NCBI RefSeq assembly: GCF_001563225.1
Contig: NZ_CP014206.1
Location: forward strand, 2,790,001-2,854,000
Length of the DNA stretch: 64,000 bases
Direction: 5' to 3'
Source: Pseudodesulfovibrio indicus
GTDB lineage: Bacteria > Desulfobacterota > Desulfovibrionia > Desulfovibrionales > Desulfovibrionaceae
Shown here: in pieces, positions 42,878 through 50,111 of the stretch
Layout of the letters: each line of letters opens with the position of its first letter
Numbering within the stretch: position 1 is the first letter of the stretch
Made by a program: the position numbers and the translations under genes
The notes under the pieces: generated by a model
Told to the model about the DNA's origin: nothing
The model's input: the letters and a program-made list of their open reading frames with translations, nothing else
The model's database searches: none

Positions 42878-43186
42878 CTACATGGTCATGCCGGACCCGA
42901 TGGAAAAGGCCAGCCGGTACAGGTTGCCCACGACCACGATCTTGCACACCTGGATGGCCAGGATGACGACAATGGGCGAAAGGTCGAAACCGCCGACAAC
43001 GGCAAAGGGAATCCAGCTGCGGACCTTGTAAAAGACAGGTTCGGTCACGCCGCGCAGGAAGCGCACAATGGGATTGTACGGGTCCGGGTTCACCCAGGAC
43101 AACAGAGCGGATATGATGACGATCCAGAGATAGGCGGTGAGTACGTAGTCGAGAACTGTCGCGATTGCTTGGACGATCAGGTCCAT
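42878..43186 (-). CDS. YggT-family membrane protein
   Basis: 102 residues with two or three hydrophobic helices: VLDYVLTAYLWIVIISALLSWV, then the signature NPDPYNPIVRFLRGVTEPVFYKVRSWIPF and SPIVVILAIQVCKIVVVGNLY. The motif and length fit a single YggT repeat. Function is not settled (osmotic or division roles have been proposed in others). It is the first gene of the yggT-divIVA-DUF167-DUF465-ilvBN-ilvC set. Confidence 0.88.
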   Translation of the reverse strand: MDLIVQAIATVLDYVLTAYLWIVIISALLSWVNPDPYNPIVRFLRGVTEPVFYKVRSWIPFAVVGGFDLSPIVVILAIQVCKIVVVGNLYRLAFSIGSGMTM

Positions 43187-43272
43187 GAGGCCTCCAAAAC
43201 GGCTGAGCTGTCAATGCTCGCCAGTAATCTCAATGTTGGTAATTTCGCACACGGGATAGCAAGAATCAAGTC

Positions 43273-43953
43273 TTAATACGCGGATGCGAGCCCTTTGTAG
43301 CACCGCTGCATGGCCGCGCGGATGGACCAGAAACTGTCGATGTGCACATCGGCCTGCAACCCCATGTCGCGATACGCCCAGAAGCGTACCCCGGAAGCCT
43401 GGGCCGCTTTCTGGTCCACGATGGAGTCGCCTATGTAGGCCACCTCGTCCGGGCGCACCCCGTGGGTGCGCATGATTCGGAACAACCCTTCCGGGTGGGG
43501 CTTGGGCTCGGCCACGTCGCAGGAGGTAACCACAGGGTGGAAGAACCCCTCCAGGTCGGTCAGCTTGAGGACCAGCTGCATGGACGAGCCCCGGCTGGTG
43601 TTCACCGCCAGGTTGAACCCGGCCGCGCGCAGCCACTCCAGAAATTCGCGGATGCCGTCAGAGCGCTTGAACCACGGAGCCAAGTCGGCCTGGCTGATGC
43701 CGGAGCCGATCTCGAAGGCCCGCTTCAGCAGCTCGGGCGGCACGATGTGGCGCACGGCCTCGTCGTGGGTTCGGGAATGGACGAAATACCGCTGGGCGTC
43801 ATCCATGGGGGGCAGCCCGAGCTGCTCCAGGATGGTGCCGTAATAGCGCATGTTGGCCTCGTAGGAATCAATCAGCACCCCGTCATTGTCAAAGACAACG
43901 GTCTTGAGGCCCTCCAGCAGGCGGGGATTCATCATCGGGTTGGCAATCGCCAT
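43273..43953 (-). CDS. HAD-family phosphatase (phosphoglycolate-phosphatase-like)
   Basis: 226 residues. Motif I VVFDNDGVLIDS (D22 nucleophile, D24), an alpha-helical cap, motif II VNTSRGSSM, motif III lysine in KPHPEGLF and motif IV YIGDSIVDQKAA. The substrate could be phosphoglycolate or another small phosphate ester. It is preceded by and probably co-transcribed with the two conserved hypotheticals on the same strand. Confidence 0.88.
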   Translation of the reverse strand: MAIANPMMNPRLLEGLKTVVFDNDGVLIDSYEANMRYYGTILEQLGLPPMDDAQRYFVHSRTHDEAVRHIVPPELLKRAFEIGSGISQADLAPWFKRSDGIREFLEWLRAAGFNLAVNTSRGSSMQLVLKLTDLEGFFHPVVTSCDVAEPKPHPEGLFRIMRTHGVRPDEVAYIGDSIVDQKAAQASGVRFWAYRDMGLQADVHIDSFWSIRAAMQRCYKGLASAY

Positions 43954-43968
43954 GTAAACACTCCGGAA

Positions 43969-44751
43969 TTACTTGAGGATTTCGACGGTCAGCGACTTGA
44001 GGGCCACGGGCATGGACTGCGGCTCCCTGCGTCGGCAACCGAATCTCCAGGCGGGCGCGGTGGCGGTCAGCCGCCCTTCCCCGTCCTCCTTGAACTCGAT
44101 GCCGTACTCTTCCCAGGCCTCGAATATCTCGGGGTCTGCGCAGACCAGCTCCGCGTCTTCCGGCAGGAAGGCGGGCAGCGCCTCGATGACCCGCTGCCAG
44201 GGAAGCTGGACCTCCTGGCCGTCGGACGCGCCGCCCGTGTGGCTGAAGGTCTCGCCCAACTCGGTCTCGCGCTCGCCCAGGCTGTCCTCTTCGTCCTTGC
44301 CCAGGGTCTCGTCCATGGCGTCCCAGCTGTTTCGGACGCCCTCCTCCAGCCCGGCCAGTTCGAGGATGCGCTCCTCGAAGAACCAGGCCAGGAGCAGCAC
44401 GAACTGGGCCTTGGAACGGGCCTCGCGCTCCTCGCGCTCGGCCTTACCGCCCTGGCCGTCGGCGAACTGGCGGGAGAGCTGGGCCTGGATGGACATGGAC
44501 GACCCCTCGTAGAAGTCGTCGGCGGTGACCGCGCCGAAATAGGCCATCTCGCCTGGGTCCTTGAACTGTTCGCCGAAGCTGATGCAATCGTTGATCAGCG
44601 CCCGCGCGGTGGCGGGATCGAGCGGCAGCCCCTCGGGCCGGAACGAATTGCCCGCGGGCTCGTCTTCCAGGCCGGGGTCGAAAAAGGTCAGTCCGGGAAG
44701 GTCGTCGCCGGACCACAGCTCGGGGTGCATGTAGGGAAATGACAGCAGCAT
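43969..44751 (-). CDS. Conserved hypothetical protein, acidic
   Basis: 260 residues, very acidic, with no signal peptide or membrane helix. I recognise no domain. There is a Glu/Arg-rich helical stretch in the middle (GGKAEREEREARSKAQFVLLLAWFFEERILELAGLEEG) and an acidic Gly/Asp/Ser linker. The ATG at 44751 has AAGGAG upstream. It is 13 bases after the Cys-rich gene and 15 before the HAD gene, so the three form a unit. Probably restricted to Desulfovibrionaceae, but that needs a search. Confidence 0.7.
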   Translation of the reverse strand: MLLSFPYMHPELWSGDDLPGLTFFDPGLEDEPAGNSFRPEGLPLDPATARALINDCISFGEQFKDPGEMAYFGAVTADDFYEGSSMSIQAQLSRQFADGQGGKAEREEREARSKAQFVLLLAWFFEERILELAGLEEGVRNSWDAMDETLGKDEEDSLGERETELGETFSHTGGASDGQEVQLPWQRVIEALPAFLPEDAELVCADPEIFEAWEEYGIEFKEDGEGRLTATAPAWRFGCRRREPQSMPVALKSLTVEILK

Positions 44752-44764
44752 GTGCTTTGGCTCC

Positions 44765-45145
44765 TTAGCTCTGTTCGTCGTCGGTGATCGGTCCAAAGTG
44801 GCGGCAGCGCCCGGCGCACCGGGGCAGCCCCATGACGCAGACCCCATCGAGATGATGGGCGCAGCCCGGTGAGGGCGCGCCCTGGCGGTAGGTGTACATC
44901 CCGCAATGGAAACGGTCGCGGGCCAGCCGCTGGAACTGCCGCCCCCAGAGATCGGGGACCGCGTCCTCGGCCACGCCGAAATACTCCGCGCGGCTCAGAA
45001 ATTCGTCGAAGGAAGCTTCCCAGCGGGCCGTGACCTGGCAGCGCCAGGACTGGGTGTAACCGGGATTGAGCCACTCCTCGTAGAAACAGCGTCCGTTCAT
45101 GTGGTGCCGGCAATTCGTGCCGGGCAGCCGGGTGATCTTGCCCAT
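44765..45145 (-). CDS. Conserved hypothetical Cys-rich protein
   Basis: 126 residues with eight cysteines and several histidines grouped at the two ends (NCRHHMNGRC, WRC; then FHC, PGCAHHLDGVCVMGLPRCAGRCRHF). This suggests two metal or iron-sulfur sites. I recognise no family. The ATG at 45145 was chosen because the sequence above it loses coding character; its ribosome-binding site is weak. Read with the acidic protein and HAD phosphatase downstream. Confidence 0.65.
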   Translation of the reverse strand: MGKITRLPGTNCRHHMNGRCFYEEWLNPGYTQSWRCQVTARWEASFDEFLSRAEYFGVAEDAVPDLWGRQFQRLARDRFHCGMYTYRQGAPSPGCAHHLDGVCVMGLPRCAGRCRHFGPITDDEQS

Positions 45146-45299
45146 TCTCGTCTCAGGTTCAATGCGTTGGCAATCGCGAAACCGGCCTAGGACCGGATTC
45201 CGATTGTCGATGGGCAATGTGTAAGTCCCGCGCAACCAATTGTAAAGATAAACCGACCTTTGCCCGCCGGGGCCGATCCGGGTAAATGAAGCCCCGTTC

Positions 45300-45328
45300 T
45301 TGACTGGGCCTGACGGTGGGTGTATAGC
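45300..45328 (+). promoter_or_regulatory. Sigma70-like promoter of tatA
   Basis: TTGACT (45300-45305) and TATAGC (45323-45328) with exactly 17 bases between. It would give a leader of about 43 bases before the tatA ATG. Confidence 0.6.
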
Positions 45329-45377
45329 CACTTACGTCAAATAATCCTGAAGTCATTCACTCAATTGGAGGCAATAT

Positions 45378-45578
45378 ATGATCGGCGGACTCGGCGTTTG
45401 GGAACTTCTGATTATTCTGGTGATCGTTCTGGTCATCTTCGGCGCGAAAAAGCTGCCCGAAATCGGCGGCGGCATCGGCAAGGCCATCAGCAATTTCAAG
45501 AAGGCCACGAACGAGCCTGATGAGATCGACGTGACCCCCAAATCCAGCGCTTCGGAAGACGAGAAGAAGGAAAGCTAG
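45378..45578 (+). CDS. tatA: Twin-arginine translocase subunit TatA/TatE
   Basis: 66 residues: a short periplasmic start (MIGGLGVWE), one membrane helix ([12 protein letters not shown]), the hinge [11 protein letters not shown] and amphipathic helix [12 protein letters not shown], then an acidic tail. It forms the protein-conducting ring for folded, cofactor-loaded proteins such as the Tat-type formate dehydrogenase at 31.6-34.6 kb. TatB and TatC are not adjacent. GGAGG precedes the ATG, with its own promoter and terminator. Confidence 0.95.
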   Translation: MIGGLGVWELLIILVIVLVIFGAKKLPEIGGGIGKAISNFKKATNEPDEIDVTPKSSASEDEKKES

Positions 45579-45596
45579 ACCCCCTTCCCGACGGAA

Positions 45597-45634
45597 CAAA
45601 AAAAGCCCGGTTGCATCGCAGCCGGGCTTTTTTG
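45597..45634. terminator. Bidirectional intrinsic terminator after tatA
   Basis: AAAAGCCCGG pairs with CCGGGCTTTT; T-runs exist in both directions. It ends tatA on the plus strand and the exported protein at 45651 on the minus strand. Confidence 0.9.
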
Positions 45635-45650
45635 GTGTCTGGAAAGCGGG

Positions 45651-46553
45651 TTATTCCTTGTGCTGCCCGGCCAGCCGGAAGCTCAGTCCGCGCTGGGGCA
45701 GGAAGGCGTTGAGCAGCATGTTCAGCCGGTCGCGGTTGACCACCGTGACCGTCCAGGTGGCCCCGGCGCCGGTGGGCTGCATGTCCATCTCGGCCAGCTC
45801 CACGTCCTGCACGGCGGAATCCCAGCCGCGCAGCACGCGATCGAACTCCAGGACGCCGTCGGGCGAGAACCAGCCGGTCACGGCCAGGGATTCGCCCCCG
45901 GTCCCGGCGGCCCGCTCGCGCGGACGGTCGAAATATCTCGGCCAGACCGTGAACCACGCCTCGGCCATGTCCTGGTTGATGCCCATCCACTCCTGGCCGT
46001 CCCAGGTCAGGCGGCACTTCCAGGTCCCCTTGTCCGAGCCGCGCTCCAGGACCACGGCGGGCGACGCGCCCTCGGCGGGCTCGATGTTGGTCAGGGCCAC
46101 CAGGTCGCGCACCTGCTGCTGTTCCTCCTCGGTCAGATCCTGCGGCCAGGCCACGGACGCGGACAGCGGCGCGGCCAGGGTCTCCATCAGCCCCATGGAC
46201 TTGAGGGAATCGCGCAGGGTCCGGCGGTCCACCCGGACGTCCAGGCTCAGGCTCAGGCCGTCCTCGAAATCCTGCGAGGAAAGGACCTTGTAGCCCTGGA
46301 TGAACGGCTTGGCGTGGCCCACGAAATACGCCTTGAGCAACGCTTCCCGCGATTCGCCGAGCGATCCCGGGAGCATGGCCTTGGCCTCTTCCAGCACGGC
46401 CTGGCCGTACCCCTGAGCCTGGGCCTTTTCGCGCAGCCCGCGCTGGGTCATGCCCTCGGCCATGGGCTCGAAGACCTGCACCTGGCCCGCAAGAGCCACG
46501 GTCGCCGCACCCAGCAGCAGGGTCGCCGCCATCAGAAAAATCGTCTTACGCAT
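45651..46553 (-). CDS. Exported protein of unknown function
   Basis: 300 residues with a signal peptide (MRKTIFLMAATLLLGAATVALAG). The mature protein is mixed alpha/beta with LSLDVRVDRRTLRDSLKSMGLMETLA and a C-terminal AGATWTVTVVNRDRLNMLLNAFLPQRG, a pattern recalling proteins that assemble at the outer membrane or flagellum, but I cannot name a family. It overlaps the upstream exported gene by 8 bases, so the two are coupled. Confidence 0.75.
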   Translation of the reverse strand: MRKTIFLMAATLLLGAATVALAGQVQVFEPMAEGMTQRGLREKAQAQGYGQAVLEEAKAMLPGSLGESREALLKAYFVGHAKPFIQGYKVLSSQDFEDGLSLSLDVRVDRRTLRDSLKSMGLMETLAAPLSASVAWPQDLTEEEQQQVRDLVALTNIEPAEGASPAVVLERGSDKGTWKCRLTWDGQEWMGINQDMAEAWFTVWPRYFDRPRERAAGTGGESLAVTGWFSPDGVLEFDRVLRGWDSAVQDVELAEMDMQPTGAGATWTVTVVNRDRLNMLLNAFLPQRGLSFRLAGQHKE

Positions 46554-47463
46554 CCCCTTCTCCCTTGGGCTGTTCGGGCTGTTCGGGCCGGTCCACCAGA
46601 ATGACCACCCTGCATCCGTCCGCGATGGGGCCGGACTTGACGATGGCCCGCACCAGCCGGGCGTCCGCTGCGGAGATGACCATGTCGGTCCGCCACGAGC
46701 CGTAGGCGCTCAGGGCGCGCACGGAGAGGGGCCGGGACCCGACCCGCTCCTGCAGAACCTTGGGGTCGTCGTCGACCGCGTAGACAGCCACGCCCTTTTC
46801 CGCCGCATTGGTCCGGCTGACCTGGAAGGTGCCGTACGCGCCGTACCCGTCCTGGCCGTAGATGATCGGGGCCAGGGCCGGGGTGATCTTCAGCCCCCGG
46901 GCGTCGACCACCACGCCGGTGTAACCCCGGTTGCCGCCGCCCACCTGCTCCGGCGCGTTGCCGGGCATGTCCACGTTCTGGGAGGTGGCCGTGGAGAGCT
47001 TGGGCGGGATGCCGCTCTGGAACTGGATGGTGACGGGCAGGACCAGTTCGGCCAGGGGGCCTCGGAACCGCTCGGACACGCGGACCTTGCCCTGTTCCTC
47101 GTAGAGGCCGGGCCCCTGGAACAGGGAGTTTTGGATCAGCCCGCGCACCTGGGCGGCCAGGTCGCTGTCGCCCGACAGGAACGCGCCCACGGTCTGGTGG
47201 CCGTCGATGCGCACGGACAGGACCATGTCCAGCAGTTCCTTGCGCGCCTGGGTCGCGGCCTTGCGCACGGCCATGGGGGACAGGGCCTGATCGGATTCGT
47301 CCGCGGCCGCGCCCTCCACCGACCGGACCACGGAGACCTCTCCGTTGCCCCAGGCGATGGAACCGCCCTCGTCGGTGGTCTGCACCAGCCCTTCGAAGGC
47401 CTGGGCCTGGAAGGGAAAAATCATGAACGACAATATGATGGGAATAAATATTCGAAACGGCAT
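46546..47463 (-). CDS. Exported protein, distantly LPP20/FlgP-like
   Basis: 305 residues with signal peptide MPFRIFIPIILSFMIFPFQAQA. The segment GSIAWGNGEVSVVRSVEGAA...MAVRKAATQARKELLDMVLSVRIDG recalls the start of LPP20/FlgP/FlgT-N envelope proteins; C-terminal half unknown. The ATG at 47463 has AGGAAA upstream. It is translationally coupled to the exported protein downstream. The family link is weak and rests on pattern only. Confidence 0.65.
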   Translation of the reverse strand: MPFRIFIPIILSFMIFPFQAQAFEGLVQTTDEGGSIAWGNGEVSVVRSVEGAAADESDQALSPMAVRKAATQARKELLDMVLSVRIDGHQTVGAFLSGDSDLAAQVRGLIQNSLFQGPGLYEEQGKVRVSERFRGPLAELVLPVTIQFQSGIPPKLSTATSQNVDMPGNAPEQVGGGNRGYTGVVVDARGLKITPALAPIIYGQDGYGAYGTFQVSRTNAAEKGVAVYAVDDDPKVLQERVGSRPLSVRALSAYGSWRTDMVISAADARLVRAIVKSGPIADGCRVVILVDRPEQPEQPKGEGDA

Positions 47464-47618
47464 GTGTTGGTTTTCCTGAACTGTTTCAACGGCCGCAGGC
47501 CGAGATGGCCGGGGCATCACCGGGTGTATCGCGGTTGCCGGATTTCTGCAACCCGCTTGCCGGAGCGCGGGCCGGGTGCTACCTTTCGGGAATCGGCCAA
47601 CAACCCACGGAGCGAGAC

Positions 47619-48107
47619 ATGCTTATCCACCTCATGCAGCACGGCGCCTGCCTGTCCAAGGAGCTGAACGAACAACAACCCCTGAGCCCGGTCGGCCGGG
47701 AGCAGGTGGAGAAGTCCGGCCGCGCGGCGGCCAGGCTCGGCCTGCGCTTCGACCTGGTGGTGGCAAGCCCCAAAGACCGCTCCCGCGAGACCGCCGAGAT
47801 CATGGCCCGCCAAACCGGCTATCCGGTGGACGAGATCGTGGTCACGGACACGGTCAAGGCCATGACGCCGACCGCCGAAACGCTCGACTTTATCAATGAA
47901 TACAGCGATATGAAGTCAATCCTGATCACCGGCCACCTGCCCTCACTGGGCGCGCTGGCCTCGGCCATGCTGGCCCATGGAAAGGTACTGGACATCGCCA
48001 TCGAGAACGGCGGGCTGATGCAGATTTGCCTTGAGCCCGGACAGACTGCCGGGACCCTGAACTGGGCCCTGACTCCGGCCCAGCTGGGCGTCATCGCCGG
48101 GAACTGA
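47619..48107 (+). CDS. SixA-like histidine phosphatase
   Basis: 162 residues of the phosphoglycerate-mutase-like histidine phosphatase fold, close to the phosphohistidine phosphatase SixA: LIHLMQHGACLSKELNEQQPLSPVGREQVEKSG, LVVASPKDRSRETAEIM and ILITGHLPSLGALAS (second catalytic His). The usual RHG is QHG (residues 7-9). Histidine H8, the phospho-acceptor, is kept. The ATG at 47619 has GGAG upstream. Possible substrates are phospho-Hpt domains or small phosphates. Confidence 0.82.
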   Translation: MLIHLMQHGACLSKELNEQQPLSPVGREQVEKSGRAAARLGLRFDLVVASPKDRSRETAEIMARQTGYPVDEIVVTDTVKAMTPTAETLDFINEYSDMKSILITGHLPSLGALASAMLAHGKVLDIAIENGGLMQICLEPGQTAGTLNWALTPAQLGVIAGN

Positions 48108-49036
48108 TCAGCCCCGGTCCGCCAGCCAGGACACGACCAGGTCCGCCACCTCGCGGTTCTCGCCGGGCGCGAACCAATGGACGTCCGCTTCCTTGTTGAA
48201 CCAGGTGATCTGCCGCTTGGCGTACGCCCTGGTGTTCTTCACCCACCGCTCGCGAGCCTCCTCCAGGGTCGTCTCGCCGCGCAGGAAGGCCAGCAGCTCT
48301 GCGCAGCCGATGCCGGTCCAGCCGGGCGCGTCCGGGTCCGGGCAGCGCGCATAGGCGGCCCTGGCCTCGTCCAGCGCCCCCCGCTCCAGCATGATCCCGA
48401 TGCGGCGCGCCAGGTGCGGCTCAAGGGCGTTCAGACTGATGCGCATGCCCACCTTGAGGGCGTCGTAGGGCGCGGGGGCGTGCTCGCTCTCGCCGTGCCA
48501 CCAGGTCATGTTCCTGCCGGTGGCCAGGTAGACCTCGGCGGCGCGGGCGTTGCGCTGGGTGTCGTTGGGATGGATCTTGGCCGCGTACTCCGGGTCGGTC
48601 TTCGCGAGCTCCGCGTGCAGGACCTGCGGCCCTTCGGCCTCGATGCGCGCCAGCACCCCCGCCGGACGTCCTCCGGGATCTCGGGGATGGGCGCAATGCC
48701 GGAAAGGAGCGAACGCAGGTACAGGCCGGTGCCGCCCACCAGGATGGGCAACCGTCCCTGGGCGCGAATCTCTTCGATCTTGCCCTCGGCCAGCTCCTTG
48801 AGCCGGGCGGCGGTCATTTTCTCCTCGGTGGGCAGGAAGCCGTAGAGATGATGCGGGCAGGCCGCGCGCTCCTCCTCGTCGGGCTGGGCCGTGATGACCG
48901 GAAAGTCGCGGTAGACCTGGCGGGAGTCGAAGTTGACCACCGCGGCGGGCAAACGCTCCGCCACGGCGATGGCCGCAGCGGTCTTGCCCGTGCCGGTGGG
49001 ACCGACCAGACAGACTATGGGAGGCCGTGCGCTCAT
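48108..49036 (-). pseudogene. miaA: tRNA dimethylallyltransferase MiaA, frameshifted
   Basis: The first frame begins with MSARPPIVCLVGPTGTGKTAAA (P-loop) and continues through VNFDSRQVYRDFPVITAQP and LVGGTGLYLRSLLSGIAPIPEIPEDVR, then loses the family. The -1 frame picks up exactly there with VLARIEAEGPQVLHAEL, KIHPNDTQRNARAAEVY, the family's C-terminal half. One G missing from a G5 run (48656-48660) explains it; repaired length 309 residues is normal. MiaA isopentenylates A37 of tRNAs reading UNN codons. Its ATG overlaps the coaD stop. Loss, sequencing error or frameshifting are possible. Confidence 0.88.
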
Positions 49037-49560
49037 AGGGCGTGGTTGAAGCCCCATTCGTCGGGAGAAACGCCGTACTTCACGGACAGGGCCGTGACCA
49101 CCGGGCCGGGGACCAGCCCCCGGATGTCGCCGCCGTAGCGGGCCACTTCCTTGACTATGGTGGAGCTGAGATACATCCACTTGAAGTCGGTCATCATGAA
49201 CACGGTTTCGATCTCGCGCTTGAGCTTGCGGTTCATGAGCGCCATCTGGAACTCGTACTCGAAGTCCGAGACCGCGCGCAGGCCGCGCATGATGGTCCCG
49301 GCCCCCCGGCTCTCCACGTAGTCGATGAGCAGGCAGTCGAACGGCTCGACCAGGACCCTCGGTTCGTCGCGGAATACTTCCTTGGCCAGGGCCACGCGCT
49401 CGCCCACGGTGAGCAGGGTCTTCTTGGGCGTGCTCTGGGCAACGGCCAGAATGACGGTATCGAAGACGTTCAGTCCCCGGCGGGCCAGACCGACGTGGCC
49501 CATGGTCAGGGGGTCGAAGGTGCCGGGATAGACCGCCAGCCTGGGGTTCAATTTCGCCAT
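49033..49560 (-). CDS. coaD: Phosphopantetheine adenylyltransferase
   Basis: 175 residues. Makes dephospho-CoA from 4'-phosphopantetheine and ATP. The nucleotidyltransferase motif is AVYPGTFDPLTMGHVGLARRG with T/HxGH as TMGH. ISSTIVKEVA-like motif appears as LSSTIVKEVARYGGDI. Length is a few residues above normal. The start overlaps the rsmD stop by 13 bases, a common rsmD-coaD arrangement. It is essential, and it is intact here. Confidence 0.96.
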   Translation of the reverse strand: MAKLNPRLAVYPGTFDPLTMGHVGLARRGLNVFDTVILAVAQSTPKKTLLTVGERVALAKEVFRDEPRVLVEPFDCLLIDYVESRGAGTIMRGLRAVSDFEYEFQMALMNRKLKREIETVFMMTDFKWMYLSSTIVKEVARYGGDIRGLVPGPVVTALSVKYGVSPDEWGFNHAL

Positions 49561-50108
49561 AACAATATCCTGGTTTGACCGTATTCCCGGTCAGTTAGCA
49601 ATTCCATTTTCGCGATGGGCCCGTCCTCCGGGGCGGTCACCGAGGTCTCCACCTCGGCCAGGACCAGCCCGCCCTGCGCGATCCATCCGTTCTCGAGCGC
49701 CTTTGTCAGCGCCGGGACCAGCAGGTCCTTTCCGTAGGGCGGATCGATGAACACCAGATCGAACGGCTGGTCCGGACGATTGGACAATACACCAAAAAGG
49801 TCCTTGGAGACCACCCTGGCGTACCGCTTGTCCACCTTGAGGTCGGCCAGATTGCGGCGGATGAGGGCCGCGGCCTTGGCGCTCTTCTCCACGAACCACG
49901 CGGTCTCGGTCCCCCGGCTGAGGCATTCCAGGGCCAGGGAGCCGGAACCGGCGAACATGTCGATGACCCGGATGTCGGCAAAGACCACGCCCCGCGCCGT
50001 GAGCATGGAGAAGATCGATTCGCGCACCTTCATGGTGGCGGGCCGGTAGCCGGGGCCTTCGCTGGTCAGGATCCTGCGGCCCTTGTATTGTCCTCCGACG
50101 ATCCGCAT
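49548..50108 (-). CDS. rsmD: 16S rRNA (guanine-966 N2)-methyltransferase RsmD
   Basis: 186 residues with MRIVGGQYKGRRI at the start, SAM site IDMFAGSGSLALECLSRG and catalytic LVFIDPPYGKD. It methylates G966 of 16S rRNA during 30S assembly. It overlaps coaD and follows the beta-CASP ribonuclease by 3 bases on the minus strand. Confidence 0.95.
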   Translation of the reverse strand: MRIVGGQYKGRRILTSEGPGYRPATMKVRESIFSMLTARGVVFADIRVIDMFAGSGSLALECLSRGTETAWFVEKSAKAAALIRRNLADLKVDKRYARVVSKDLFGVLSNRPDQPFDLVFIDPPYGKDLLVPALTKALENGWIAQGGLVLAEVETSVTAPEDGPIAKMELLTDREYGQTRILLWRN

Positions 50109-50111
50109 GGG

